A stretch of DNA of 26,745 bases from Actinomycetota bacterium (GCA_018882725.1 VERK01000006.1:1-26745), one strand, 5' to 3'; counted from the stretch's first letter, positions 7,969 to 15,916 are shown. Notes: generated from the letters alone by a model not told the origin. Made by a program: numbers and translations.

Positions 7969-8747
7969 CCGACTCGTTGCACTTCGCCACGACACGCCGA
8001 CCGGGCAACGTCCGTCATCTCGCGTTCGTTCACGGATTCACTCAGACATCGCGCTCGTGGGCACCCATCCTCACCGTGCTCGGCGACGACATCGACGCCA
8101 CGTGCTTCGACGCTCCCGGTCACGGCGACTCGGCCCGGGTGCGGGGCGACGTTTCCCGAACGGCCGACCTCCTCGCCATTCGCCTTCGCGAACAGGCTCG
8201 CGGATCCGTGCTGGTGGGCTATTCGATGGGTGGGCGAATCGCGCTCGATCTGGCGGTGCGACACCAGTCGACGCTTCGCGGGCTGGTCCTCATCAGCGCG
8301 ACGGCTGGCCTGCGAACCGAGACCGAACGTATCGAGCGACAGCAGCGCGACGAGTTGCTCGCTCAACGGATCGAGGCGATCGGCGTGACACAGTTCGTCG
8401 ACGAGTGGTTGGCGCAGGACTTGTTCGCAACGCTCACCGAAACGCAAAGCAATCGCGAGGATCGACGACGCAACACCGCGAGTGGTCTGGCCGCGAGTTT
8501 GCGCGAATGCGGAGTCGGATCTCAGGAACCCTTGTGGGAACGGCTTGCTTCTCTCGAAATCCCGACTTTGCTGATCGTCGGTGAACTCGACACGAAGTTT
8601 CGGGATCTGGCCGCGCAGATGAAGGCTTCCATCGGCGCCAACGCCTCGATCGTCGTCGTGAGTGAGGCCGGACACACTGCCCATCTCGAGCGTCCGATCG
8701 AGACGACGGCAGCCATTCGACGTTGGCTCGACGTGAATCGTCTCTGA
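7965..8747 (+). CDS. menH: alpha/beta hydrolase, probable SHCHC synthase (MenH)
   Basis: This 260-residue alpha/beta hydrolase fold protein has the oxyanion segment VHGFTQTSRSW, nucleophile elbow GYSMGG (S87), acid LLIVGELDTKF (D209) and histidine EAGHTAHLERP (H237), a complete Ser-Asp-His triad. MenH removes pyruvate from SEPHCHC to give SHCHC, the step after MenD. The assignment rests on the fold, the HGFTQT and GYSMGGR wording common in MenH, and the location beside menD and menA; other small hydrolases share the fold. ATG 7965 overlaps the stop of the DsbA-like gene. The TGA stop forms the left end of an 11-bp perfect palindrome whose right end is the menA stop. Confidence 0.85.
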   Translation: MTDSLHFATTRRPGNVRHLAFVHGFTQTSRSWAPILTVLGDDIDATCFDAPGHGDSARVRGDVSRTADLLAIRLREQARGSVLVGYSMGGRIALDLAVRHQSTLRGLVLISATAGLRTETERIERQQRDELLAQRIEAIGVTQFVDEWLAQDLFATLTETQSNREDRRRNTASGLAASLRECGVGSQEPLWERLASLEIPTLLIVGELDTKFRDLAAQMKASIGANASIVVVSEAGHTAHLERPIETTAAIRRWLDVNRL

Positions 8748-8778
8748 TCGACTCGTGCCGATCGGACCGAGTCGATCA
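8745..8778. terminator. bidirectional terminator palindrome between menH and menA
   Basis: TGATCGACTCG (8745-8755) and CGAGTCGATCA (8768-8778) are perfect 11-bp inverted arms around a 12-nt loop that itself holds CCGATCGG. The outer three bases of each arm are the stop codons of menH (plus) and menA (minus). The position between convergent genes suits a two-way hairpin terminator. No T-run follows on either side, so it would be of the U-tract-poor kind seen in high-GC actinobacteria. Confidence 0.6.
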
Positions 8779-9639
8779 GCCGACGAGTGCGATACCGATG
8801 GTGACCAGTGCCCCGACGATCAATTGGAATCGACCGGTGTCACCGAGCACGGCGATGAGGCCCCGACCGCGAACACCACGCAACACCCCACGCACTGGCT
8901 TACGCAGCCACGGGAACGCGAGTAGCCCGAGCAACGCTCCTGGCCGCCACGGTGCCGCAACTATCAGCAGGCCGAGTGCGACCAACATGAATCCGGCGTA
9001 GAGACGCCTCGTGCGTTCGTCGCCGAGTCGCACCGCCAGAGTGCGCTTGCCAACTTTCGCGTCACCTTCGATGTCACGCAGATTGTTGGTCACGAGCAAT
9101 GCGCAGGCGAGAGAACCAGCCGAGGAGCCGATCAGCCACGACACGAAGGGCAGTCGCTCGATCACCACGTACACCGTGCCCAGCGTGGCCACCAGTCCGA
9201 AGAACACGAAGACGAAGATCTCGCCGAGCCCGAGATAGCCGTACGGCTTCGGGCCGCCCGTGTAACCCCAGGCGGCGAGGACCGCCACGATGCCGACCAA
9301 GATCAGCCACCACGATGTCGCGGCCGCCAGTAACAATCCGGCCAGGGCAGCCACACCGAAAGCCGAGAACGCCGCCTGCTTCACCTCACTGGGGGTGGCG
9401 AGTCCAGATGCCACCAATCGAGTGGGCCCGATCCGATCGTCGTCGGTGCCACGAACTCCGTCGCTGTAGTCGTTGGCGTAGTTGACCCCCACTTGCAGGG
9501 CCAGGCTCACGATGCCGGCCGGCACGACCCGCCACCATGACGCACCACTCTCTCCGACTGCCAGCGACGCACCCATCGCGACCGGCACCACCGCGGCCGG
9601 CAACGTTCGCAGACGAGCACCCACGAACCAGCGATTCAC
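8776..9639 (-). CDS. menA: 1,4-dihydroxy-2-naphthoate polyprenyltransferase (MenA)
   Basis: This 287-residue UbiA-superfamily membrane prenyltransferase attaches the polyprenyl chain to 1,4-dihydroxy-2-naphthoate, giving demethylmenaquinone. The first Asp-rich Mg/diphosphate motif is NYANDYSDGVRGTDDDR (about residues 53-69); the second is NNLRDIEGDAKVGKRTLAVR. Several hydrophobic helices lie between, for instance LAGLLLAAATSWWLILVGIV and IFVFVFFGLVATLGTVYVVI. Length is typical. GTG 9639 is supported by TAGTCT 6 nt upstream, and the protein then begins NRWFVGARLRTLPAAVVPVA, a normal MenA N-terminus. It is divergent from the amidase with 37 bp between start codons, and convergent with menH across the palindrome. 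The product is the substrate of MenG. Confidence 0.94.
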   Translation of the reverse strand: MNRWFVGARLRTLPAAVVPVAMGASLAVGESGASWWRVVPAGIVSLALQVGVNYANDYSDGVRGTDDDRIGPTRLVASGLATPSEVKQAAFSAFGVAALAGLLLAAATSWWLILVGIVAVLAAWGYTGGPKPYGYLGLGEIFVFVFFGLVATLGTVYVVIERLPFVSWLIGSSAGSLACALLVTNNLRDIEGDAKVGKRTLAVRLGDERTRRLYAGFMLVALGLLIVAAPWRPGALLGLLAFPWLRKPVRGVLRGVRGRGLIAVLGDTGRFQLIVGALVTIGIALVG

Positions 9640-9645
9640 GAGCCG

Positions 9646-9651
9646 AGACTA
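9646..9651 (-). promoter_or_regulatory. -10 box of a leaderless promoter for menA
   Basis: TAGTCT on the minus strand, then CGGCTC (6 nt) and GTG at 9639. It overlaps by two bases the TAACCT box of the divergent amidase, so polymerases could hardly occupy both at once. Confidence 0.6.
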
Positions 9652-9655
9652 ACCT
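9650..9655 (+). promoter_or_regulatory. -10 box and ribosome site of the amidase
   Basis: TAACCT would start transcription near 9662, directly before GAGGGGG (9663-9669), a Shine-Dalgarno sequence 7 nt from ATG 9677. This gene therefore has a short leader rather than none. Confidence 0.45.
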
Positions 9656-9676
9656 TCGCGCCGAGGGGGTCGAGTG

Positions 9677-11077
9677 ATGGAGCTCTGGAAGAAGAACGCA
9701 GCCGAATTGGCGTCGATGATCGCCAAGCGGGAAGTGTCGAGTCGCGAAGTGGTCGACGCACACCTCGCGCGTATCGATGACGTCAATCCGCGACTCAACG
9801 CAGTGGTGCGTCGACTCGATGCCGACGCACGAGCAGCCGCCGACCGTGCCGATGCCGCCGTGAAGGCCGGTGAGCGGTTGGGACCGCTCCACGGTGTTCC
9901 GTTCACGGTGAAGGAGAACATCGACCTCGCGGGCACACCCACGACGAATTCGGTGCCGGCACTGGCCGAGGCGGTTTCTCCGAGCGATGCGCCCGTGGTC
10001 GAACGCATGCGTGGTGCCGGCGCCATTCCGATCGGTCGCACGAACCTGCCCGACATGGGTCTGCGCATTCACACCGATTCGGCCCTTCATGGTCTCACGC
10101 GCAATCCATGGCACCACGATCGCACGACGGGTGGATCGAGTGGTGGCGAAGCATCAGCTCTCGCCTCGGGCATGAGTCCCATCGGACTCGGCAATGATGT
10201 GGGTGGCTCGCTGCGCAACCCTGCGCACTGTTGCGGTGTCTCGTCCATCAAGCCGACAGTCGGAGTGGTTCCGTGGGCGACCGAGATTCCTCCCACCGCA
10301 CTCAACCTTGCGTTCCAACTCATGGTCGTGGAAGGAGTTTTGGCTCGCCGGATCTCGGACGTGCGCGTCGGCTTCGACATCGTGCGTGGCGCCCATCGAC
10401 GCGATCCCTACTCCGTACCCGCTGATTTGCAAGGCGCACCCACCGATCGGAAGTGGCGAGTGGCCGTACTGGCCGAGCCTCCGGGTGGCCGCACCGACCC
10501 CGGTATTGCCGAAGTCGTTCGGGCCACCGGTCGCACTCTCGCCGATGCGGGCCACCACGTCGAAGAAGCCACGCCGCCCGACTACGAAGAGTGCATCGAC
10601 ATGTGGGGTGCCACACTCAACGGCGACCTCGCCGTCGTGCAACCACTGCTCGAAGCCGTCATGGGCGACGGAGGCCGCACGTTCCTCCAATACGGCCGTG
10701 AATTGCTCACCAGTGCCGACCAAGCGACCATGAGTGCCATCCACATGCGTCGCTTCGAAGTGGCGGCGAAGTGGGCGCAGTGGTTCGAGCAATACGACGT
10801 GTTGCTCTGCCCCACCTGGTCGATGGCGGCATTCGAACACGGCGCCGACATCGCATCTCTCGATGGCGCCAAGGCCACCTTCGAAACGTTCCGTGCAGTG
10901 TTGGCTCCCAATCTGTTCGGCAGTCCAGCCGCCGTCGTGCCGGCCGGTGTTTCTGATGGGCTTCCGGTCGGTGTGCAGGTCGCATCGTGGCGTTTCAAGG
11001 ATCTGGTGTGTCTCGACGTCGCGGCCCATCTTGACGAAGCCATGGGCGTGCGCACCCCCATAGATCCGACCTGGTGA
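9677..11077 (+). CDS. amidase (amidase signature family)
   Basis: This amidase-signature enzyme of about 466 residues hydrolyses a carboxamide to acid and ammonia. The Ser-cisSer-Lys triad is visible: lysine in GVPFTVKENIDLAG (about K79), the serine pair in TGGSSGGEASALASG (about 154-155) and the nucleophile in NDVGGSLRNPAH (about S178). The substrate is unknown, and it has no partner GatB or GatC here, so it is probably not GatA. I take ATG 9677 because GAGGGGG lies 7 nt upstream; GTG 9674, one codon earlier and in frame, is possible. It is divergent from menA and followed by menE with 52 bp between; a link to menaquinone is not evident. CC in PAHCCGVS is unusual but outside the triad. Confidence 0.9.
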   Translation: MELWKKNAAELASMIAKREVSSREVVDAHLARIDDVNPRLNAVVRRLDADARAAADRADAAVKAGERLGPLHGVPFTVKENIDLAGTPTTNSVPALAEAVSPSDAPVVERMRGAGAIPIGRTNLPDMGLRIHTDSALHGLTRNPWHHDRTTGGSSGGEASALASGMSPIGLGNDVGGSLRNPAHCCGVSSIKPTVGVVPWATEIPPTALNLAFQLMVVEGVLARRISDVRVGFDIVRGAHRRDPYSVPADLQGAPTDRKWRVAVLAEPPGGRTDPGIAEVVRATGRTLADAGHHVEEATPPDYEECIDMWGATLNGDLAVVQPLLEAVMGDGGRTFLQYGRELLTSADQATMSAIHMRRFEVAAKWAQWFEQYDVLLCPTWSMAAFEHGADIASLDGAKATFETFRAVLAPNLFGSPAAVVPAGVSDGLPVGVQVASWRFKDLVCLDVAAHLDEAMGVRTPIDPTW

Positions 11078-11117
11078 TCTCACGTCACACACCGACCCAC
11101 ACTGCGCAACTCAGTCG

Positions 11118-11123
11118 TAACCT
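11118..11123 (+). promoter_or_regulatory. -10 box of a leaderless promoter for menE
   Basis: TAACCT is followed by GACGGC (6 nt) and GTG at 11130. No Shine-Dalgarno sequence is present. Confidence 0.6.
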
Positions 11124-11129
11124 GACGGC

Positions 11130-12257
11130 GTGACCCGCCTGGTGGCGCTCGATCTCGCGGCCAGTGATTCGTTCGTCGCGCATCTGATCGACGTCTGGGG
11201 CGCCGGCGATGCGGTACTGCCGATCGACCAACGACTCTCACACTCCGACAAGTTCAGCTTGCTCCAACTCTTGGGCGCGCACGAGGTGATCGACCCCTCC
11301 GGGCGACGCGGTCTGACAACGGGTCGCGATCTCGAACCGGGTGACGCCCTGGTGATCGCCACGAGTGGCAGCACCGGTGCACCCAAGGGCGTCGTGCACA
11401 CCCATTCGTCCATCGCGGCGTCGTCGCAGGCATCACTCGCTCGCCTGAAGGGTTCGTCGTCCGATCACTGGCTGGCGTGTCTGCCAGTGGCGCACATCGG
11501 AGGCTTCTCCGTCGTGAGTCGAGCTCTGGCGTGCGGTGCGGCGTTGACGGTTCGTTCCGATTCCGATCCCGAGACGGTGGCCGCCGCCATTCGCGCCGGC
11601 AGCAATCGAACCTCTCTCGTTCCGACTCTGCTCGGACGAGTCGACATCAGCGCCTTCGAGACCGTACTGATCGGTGGCGCTCGTCCACCGGCCGATCGTC
11701 CGACCAACGTGATCGCCACCTACGGCCTCACCGAGACGGGAAGCGGTGTGGTCTACGACGGTTGGGCGCTCGACGGTGTCGAGCTCTCGATCGGAGTCGA
11801 TGACGAAGTTCTCGTTCGCGGACCGATGCTCATGCGTGGTTATCGCGACGGAACCACCGCGATCGACGAAGAGGGCTGGCTGCACACACGCGATTCGGGC
11901 TCGATCGACACCAACGGCAAATTGTCCGTGACCGGAAGGCTCGACGATCTGATCAAGACCGGTGGAGAAAAGGTGTGGCCCGAACAGGTCGAGAAGATTC
12001 TCGACACCCTCTACCCCGATCGCACGTCGTGCATCGTCGGCGTTCCCGATGCACAGTGGGGCGAAGCGGTGGTTCTTGTCACCGATCGGGGCGGGCTTGC
12101 GCTCGATGACGTGCGCGGTCGCGTCAAGGAACTCCTGCCGGCCCGCTGCGCTCCGAAACACATCGTGGTCGCCGACATTCCGCGCACGACGAGTGGAAAG
12201 ATCCGCCGCCACGACGTGCGGCTGATCGCCGAAAGGGCGCTGGCCGACGCCGACTAG
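11130..12257 (+). CDS. menE: o-succinylbenzoate-CoA ligase (MenE)
   Basis: This 375-residue ANL-superfamily ligase activates o-succinylbenzoate to its CoA ester. Motifs in order: phosphate loop ATSGSTGAPKGVVHTH (about residues 74-89), WLACLPVAHIGGFSVVSRAL, substrate/adenine loop TYGLTETGSGVVYDG, hinge TGRLDDLIKTGGEKVWPEQV, and the catalytic-lysine segment RTTSGKIRRHDVR. It is shorter than enterobacterial or Bacillus MenE because the N-terminal subdomain is reduced, as in other short actinobacterial MenE proteins. The men-cluster location supports MenE over a general acyl-CoA ligase. GTG 11130 follows a TAACCT box by 6 nt. Its stop codon TAG is the first half of the -10 box of the next gene. 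The enzymes that supply and use its product around this step (MenC and MenB) are not in the window. Confidence 0.88.
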   Translation: MTRLVALDLAASDSFVAHLIDVWGAGDAVLPIDQRLSHSDKFSLLQLLGAHEVIDPSGRRGLTTGRDLEPGDALVIATSGSTGAPKGVVHTHSSIAASSQASLARLKGSSSDHWLACLPVAHIGGFSVVSRALACGAALTVRSDSDPETVAAAIRAGSNRTSLVPTLLGRVDISAFETVLIGGARPPADRPTNVIATYGLTETGSGVVYDGWALDGVELSIGVDDEVLVRGPMLMRGYRDGTTAIDEEGWLHTRDSGSIDTNGKLSVTGRLDDLIKTGGEKVWPEQVEKILDTLYPDRTSCIVGVPDAQWGEAVVLVTDRGGLALDDVRGRVKELLPARCAPKHIVVADIPRTTSGKIRRHDVRLIAERALADAD

Positions 12258-12260
12258 GGT
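12255..12260 (+). promoter_or_regulatory. -10 box of a leaderless promoter for the SDR gene, overlapping the menE stop
   Basis: TAGGGT is followed by CGCGTC (6 nt) and ATG at 12267. Its TAG is also the menE stop codon, so one base triplet serves both functions. Confidence 0.6.
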
Positions 12261-12266
12261 CGCGTC

Positions 12267-13064
12267 ATGTCACGTCTCGCAGGAAAGGTTGCACTGATCA
12301 CCGGTGCAGCGTCAGGAATCGGTCTGGCCACCACGCGTCGATTGCTCGACGACGGCGCCATGGTTGTAGCTGGCGACATCGACGAGGCCGGCTTGGCGGC
12401 CATCTCACCCAAGACCTCGACCGACCGATTGGTCACGGCCCGTTGCGACGTCACTCAAGAGATCGACGTCGAGAACCTAGTCTCTCTCGCGGTCTCGCAT
12501 TTCGGTGGTCTCGACATCGCGATCGCCAACGCGGGAGCGGGCGGCTACGCACTTCTCACCGAACATCCCCTCGGTGAGTGGCAACGCATCATCGACCTGT
12601 GTCTGACCGGCGTGTTCCTCACCGTCAAACACAGCGGTGCCGTCATGCGTGACAACGGCTCCATCGTCACGGTTGCTTCACTCAACGCCATTCAGCCCAG
12701 CCGCGGCATGGCCGCCTACTGCACCGCCAAGGCCGGCGTGGCCATGCTTTCGCGAGTCGCGGCCATGGAGCTCGGACCGCGTGGCATCCGCGTCAACACC
12801 GTCGCCCCGGGCCTGGTGCAGACGAATGCCACCGGGACGTTCTTCGCCATCCCCCCGATCGTCGAGGAGTTCGCCGAGAACGCCCCACTCGGGCGTTACG
12901 CGTCACCCGACGAGATCGCATCGGTGATCGCATTCCTCGCGAGCAACGACTCGTCATACATGAGCGCTTCGTTCGTGTCGATCGACGGCGGCGGCAACAC
13001 TGGTCGTTATCCGAACCTTCCGGCGATCTTCGAGCAGATCGGGTTTCAGTCGCCCTCGACCTGA
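12267..13064 (+). CDS. short-chain dehydrogenase/reductase (SDR)
   Basis: This 265-residue classical SDR enzyme oxidises or reduces an alcohol/ketone with NAD(P). The Rossmann nucleotide motif is TGAASGIG (residues 12-19), an acidic residue follows strand 2 in VVAGDID (favouring NAD(H)), the NAG motif is at residues 88-90, and the catalytic residues are S138 (VASLNA) with Y151 and K155 in YCTAKAG. The C-terminal FLASNDSSYMSASFVSIDGG is typical. The substrate cannot be inferred. ATG 12267 fits a TAGGGT box 6 nt upstream that includes the menE stop, so it may have its own promoter inside a menE read-through unit. The 3' end overlaps the convergent CorC-like gene by 19 bp. Confidence 0.92.
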   Translation: MSRLAGKVALITGAASGIGLATTRRLLDDGAMVVAGDIDEAGLAAISPKTSTDRLVTARCDVTQEIDVENLVSLAVSHFGGLDIAIANAGAGGYALLTEHPLGEWQRIIDLCLTGVFLTVKHSGAVMRDNGSIVTVASLNAIQPSRGMAAYCTAKAGVAMLSRVAAMELGPRGIRVNTVAPGLVQTNATGTFFAIPPIVEEFAENAPLGRYASPDEIASVIAFLASNDSSYMSASFVSIDGGGNTGRYPNLPAIFEQIGFQSPST

Positions 13065-14332
13065 GCCTCGATCAGAGAAACACGTACCTTTCGGATTCGG
13101 CGTCCTTCCAGCTCCGACACGGTGAAGCGCCAGCCTTCGAAGTCGACGTGTTCGCCAACCACCGGCACGTGCTCGAGTGTTCCGAAGATGAAGCCACCGA
13201 TCGAGTCCCACTCCTCGTCGGGAATGCGAGTCGAGAGACGATCGTTCACGTCACCGACGCTCGTGGCCCCGTCGACCATGAAATCGCCGTTGGGAAGGGC
13301 TGCGATGTCGACGTCTTCGTCGTCGTATTCGTCGGCGATCTCGCCCACGAGTTCTTCGAGGCAGTCTTCGAGCGTGATGAGCCCGGTGATCGAGCCGTAC
13401 TCGTCGGCCACGACCGCGAGATGGAATTTGTTGGCCTGCATCTCGCGCATGAGCTTCGAGACGGGTTTGTTCTCCGGAACCACCACGACGCGACGCATCT
13501 GAGCCGACACCGGACTCGATCCTCCGCTCGACCGCTCGAGACGCACGAGATCCTTCATGAAGGCGATCCCGATCACGTCGTCGTCGTCGTTGATGACCGG
13601 CAGACGCGAGAACCCGTGTTCGATCGAGACGCCGATCGCAGCGTCGATCGTGGTGGACTGATGCACCGTCACCATGTCGGGCAGCGGCACCATGATCTCC
13701 CGGGCCACGGTGTCGCCGAACTCGATCACCGATTCGATGAGGTCGCGCTCGTGCTTCTCGATCACCTCTTCGATGGCGGCCGCCTCGACGACGCCCAAGA
13801 ACTCCTGTTCCTTGACGAACGGGCCTTCTTCGAGTCCCTTGCCCTTCACGATCACATTGGTGAGTCGAATGAGTCCGCGTGAAATCAGACGAAGTGGTGG
13901 GAATCGAACGAGCACGCGGATGCCGCGGGCCGACATGAGTGCCGCTCGCTCCGAGAACAGAACGGCGTACGTCTTGGGCACCGCTTCGGCCAACACGAAG
14001 AAGACGAGCACGTTGGCCACCACGCCAACGGCGACACCCACCGGACCGAATGCCCGCGACGTGATCACACCGGTGAGCGTGGCCTGAACCGTCTGGCAGA
14101 TGTTCACAGTGAGAAGTAGCGGATTGACCCACTTCTCCGGCTCTTCGATGAGATCGATGAGTGCGCGACCCTGACGAGGACGCCGCTCGGCCAGGGCGGC
14201 TGCCTTGGGCTTGGTCATGCGTGACAGCCCCATCTCGGCCACGGCCAAGAAGATCAACACGAAGAGGAGCAGTATCACCACGAGCAGAAGCAACCAGTCG
14301 AGACTGGTGAAGGCGGCGATGAGCGCGGTCAC
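13046..14332 (-). CDS. CNNM/CorC-family membrane protein with CBS domains (HlyC/CorC-like)
   Basis: This 428-residue protein has the standard layout of the CNNM/CorC family linked to magnesium or cobalt efflux: an N-terminal DUF21 membrane domain (about residues 1-190), with a strong helix LLLLVVILLLFVLIFLAVAE at about 14-33 and further hydrophobic stretches near 71-118; a CBS pair (about 210-330) that starts with REIMVPLPDM; and a C-terminal CorC_HlyC domain (about 345-425) with FMVDGATSVGDVNDRL and SIGGFIFGTLEHVPVVG. The older name hemolysin is misleading; no toxin activity is implied. It starts at GTG 14332 within the ybeY stop (GTGA overlap) and is last in the phoH-ybeY-corC order that is widely conserved in bacteria. 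The 3' end overlaps the SDR gene by 19 bp. Confidence 0.92.
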   Translation of the reverse strand: MTALIAAFTSLDWLLLLVVILLLFVLIFLAVAEMGLSRMTKPKAAALAERRPRQGRALIDLIEEPEKWVNPLLLTVNICQTVQATLTGVITSRAFGPVGVAVGVVANVLVFFVLAEAVPKTYAVLFSERAALMSARGIRVLVRFPPLRLISRGLIRLTNVIVKGKGLEEGPFVKEQEFLGVVEAAAIEEVIEKHERDLIESVIEFGDTVAREIMVPLPDMVTVHQSTTIDAAIGVSIEHGFSRLPVINDDDDVIGIAFMKDLVRLERSSGGSSPVSAQMRRVVVVPENKPVSKLMREMQANKFHLAVVADEYGSITGLITLEDCLEELVGEIADEYDDEDVDIAALPNGDFMVDGATSVGDVNDRLSTRIPDEEWDSIGGFIFGTLEHVPVVGEHVDFEGWRFTVSELEGRRIRKVRVSLIEAQVEGD

Positions 14333-14922
14333 GGCATGTCCTGTCGAAAGCGGCTCGGCACCGGGCCGTTCCAGTGGAGTTCGGCCAACAATGCGCGTTC
14401 ACGTGCCCACATTCGGTCGCGCTCGTCGTCGGTGGCGTGATCCCAGCCGAGGACGTGCAAGATGCCGTGCACCACGAGCAACGCGAACTCGTCATCGAGG
14501 TTTCCGGCGTGCGTATCGGCTTGACGAGCCGCCACTTCGGGACAGATGACGACATCGCCCAAGAGCAGCGGCAGATCGCCACGGTCGACCGGCGAGCGAT
14601 CGGGAGCACGCGTACCGCCCGACGGACCGGCCATCACGTCGACGACTTCACCGCCGTCGATCGGGAACGACAGCACATCGGTCGAACCATCTGCACCCAT
14701 GTGTTCACGATTGAGTTCGGCCATGTCGGCCTCGGCGATGAAGAACACGCTGAGCTCGGTTCCGCCGCGAACGCCTTCGGCTGACAACACTTTCCGCGCC
14801 AACTCCTGCCAACGCGAGACATCGACCGGCACGACGTCTTGTTCGTCGGCGCAGAACACCTCGGGGTCGACGTCACCGCCGATACGCGTCTTGCGTCGAA
14901 ACCGTGGCGGGCCGAGAGTCAC
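14329..14922 (-). CDS. ybeY: endoribonuclease / rRNA maturation factor YbeY
   Basis: This 197-residue metal-dependent ribonuclease takes part in 16S rRNA maturation and ribosome quality control. The zinc motif is complete: HGILHVLGWDH with H152, H156 and H162. TELSVFFIAEADMAELN and the STDVLSFPID strand also match the family. It is somewhat longer than the roughly 150-residue norm because of an N-terminal stretch of about 30 residues, so an internal GTG at about residue 22 is possible. I keep GTG 14922 because it sits in a 4-bp GTGA overlap with the phoH stop, giving translational coupling. It also overlaps the downstream CorC-like gene by 4 bp. Confidence 0.93.
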   Translation of the reverse strand: MTLGPPRFRRKTRIGGDVDPEVFCADEQDVVPVDVSRWQELARKVLSAEGVRGGTELSVFFIAEADMAELNREHMGADGSTDVLSFPIDGGEVVDVMAGPSGGTRAPDRSPVDRGDLPLLLGDVVICPEVAARQADTHAGNLDDEFALLVVHGILHVLGWDHATDDERDRMWARERALLAELHWNGPVPSRFRQDMP

Positions 14923-15878
14923 GATCGGCCTTCGCTCGAGCGTTCGTACGCGGCCACGATGTCGGCGACGATGCGATGTCGCACGACATCACCTTTGTCG
15001 AGGTGCACGAAACTCAACCCGTCGATGCCGGCGAGCGTGCGCTCGAGTCCGACCAAGCCGCTTCGACCACCGGGTACGTCGATCTGGGTGGTGTCACCGG
15101 TGACCACCACCTTCGACCCGAAGCCGATGCGGGTGAGGAACATCTTCATCTGCTCGGGCGTGGTGTTCTGCGCCTCGTCGAGAATGATGAACGAGTTGTT
15201 CAGCGTGCGTCCGCGCATGAACGCCAGGGGCGCCACTTCCACGGTTTGACGCTCGATCAATTTCTGCGCCGCTTCCAGGTCGACCATGTCGTACAGCGCG
15301 TCGTAGAGCGGCCGGAGGTACGGGTCGATCTTGGCCATCAGGTCGCCGGGAAGGAAGCCGAGTCGTTCGCCGGCCTCGACCGCGGGCCGAGTGAGGATGA
15401 TTCGCTGAACGGCCTTCGACTGGAGAGCGTGAACGGCCATGGCCACGGCCAGCCAACTCTTGCCCGTTCCGGCCGGTCCGATTCCGAACGTGATCACATT
15501 GGTGCGAATTGCATCGATGTAACGCTTCTGCCCGGCGGTCTTCGGACGGACCGAACGGCCCTTGGCCCCTCGAAGCACCTCGTCGGTCAGGACCCGCGAC
15601 GGCCGTTCGTCGGACTGGACCATGCCGATACTGCGACCAACCACGGCCTGGTCGAGGGACTCCCCGCGCTGCAGGACCAGGACCAACTCCTCGAAGAGCT
15701 TGGCCACGACGACGCTCTGCGGGCCGAGAATCGTGACCTCGTTACCGCGCACGGAGATGTCGGTATCGGGAAAAGCCGTCTCGATGGCGCGCAAATGAGA
15801 GTCGCGCGAACCCAGAAGGGCCGGCATCAGGTGGGTTCCCGGGACGACGACGGTGGACGAACTACTTGGAGGTGCCAT
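14919..15878 (-). CDS. phoH: PhoH family ATPase (PhoH/YbeZ)
   Basis: This 319-residue protein of the PhoH family is an RNA-associated P-loop ATPase that usually works with YbeY. An N-terminal KH-like region (IETAFPDTDISVRGNEVTIL) precedes the ATPase domain. Walker A is GIGPAGTGKSWLAVA (about residues 132-146) and Walker B is SFIILDEAQNTTPEQM (DEAQ about 234-237), followed by the GSKVVVTGDTTQID segment. The frame is open to 15965, but the upstream part has no homology-like content, and ATG 15878 gives a standard N-terminus (MAPPSSSSTVVVPG). A TAAGGT box at 15911-15916 would give a leader of about 26 nt; no strong Shine-Dalgarno is seen. First gene of the phoH-ybeY-corC operon, and divergent from the injection-system operon. 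Confidence 0.93.
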   Translation of the reverse strand: MAPPSSSSTVVVPGTHLMPALLGSRDSHLRAIETAFPDTDISVRGNEVTILGPQSVVVAKLFEELVLVLQRGESLDQAVVGRSIGMVQSDERPSRVLTDEVLRGAKGRSVRPKTAGQKRYIDAIRTNVITFGIGPAGTGKSWLAVAMAVHALQSKAVQRIILTRPAVEAGERLGFLPGDLMAKIDPYLRPLYDALYDMVDLEAAQKLIERQTVEVAPLAFMRGRTLNNSFIILDEAQNTTPEQMKMFLTRIGFGSKVVVTGDTTQIDVPGGRSGLVGLERTLAGIDGLSFVHLDKGDVVRHRIVADIVAAYERSSEGRS

Positions 15879-15910
15879 CGTGAGGAGTCGGGCGTGGGCC
15901 CACGGAGGCC

Positions 15911-15916
15911 ACCTTA
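15911..15916 (-). promoter_or_regulatory. candidate -10 box for the phoH-ybeY-corC operon
   Basis: TAAGGT on the minus strand, 32 nt before ATG 15878. The predicted start near 15904 would give a short leader. No convincing -35 was found. Confidence 0.35.

Noticed and set aside
10154..11092. 312-codon minus-strand open frame opposite the amidase
   Set aside because: Antisense to an amidase with an intact catalytic triad; no motifs of its own.
13046..14332. calling the CBS protein a hemolysin
   Set aside because: The DUF21-CBS-CorC layout is that of CNNM/CorC ion-transport-linked proteins; the toxin name is historic.
13251..14609. 452-codon minus-strand open frame overlapping ybeY and the CorC-like gene
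   Set aside because: Same strand but wrong frame; arginine-rich translation without motifs, while the other frame gives complete YbeY and CorC proteins.
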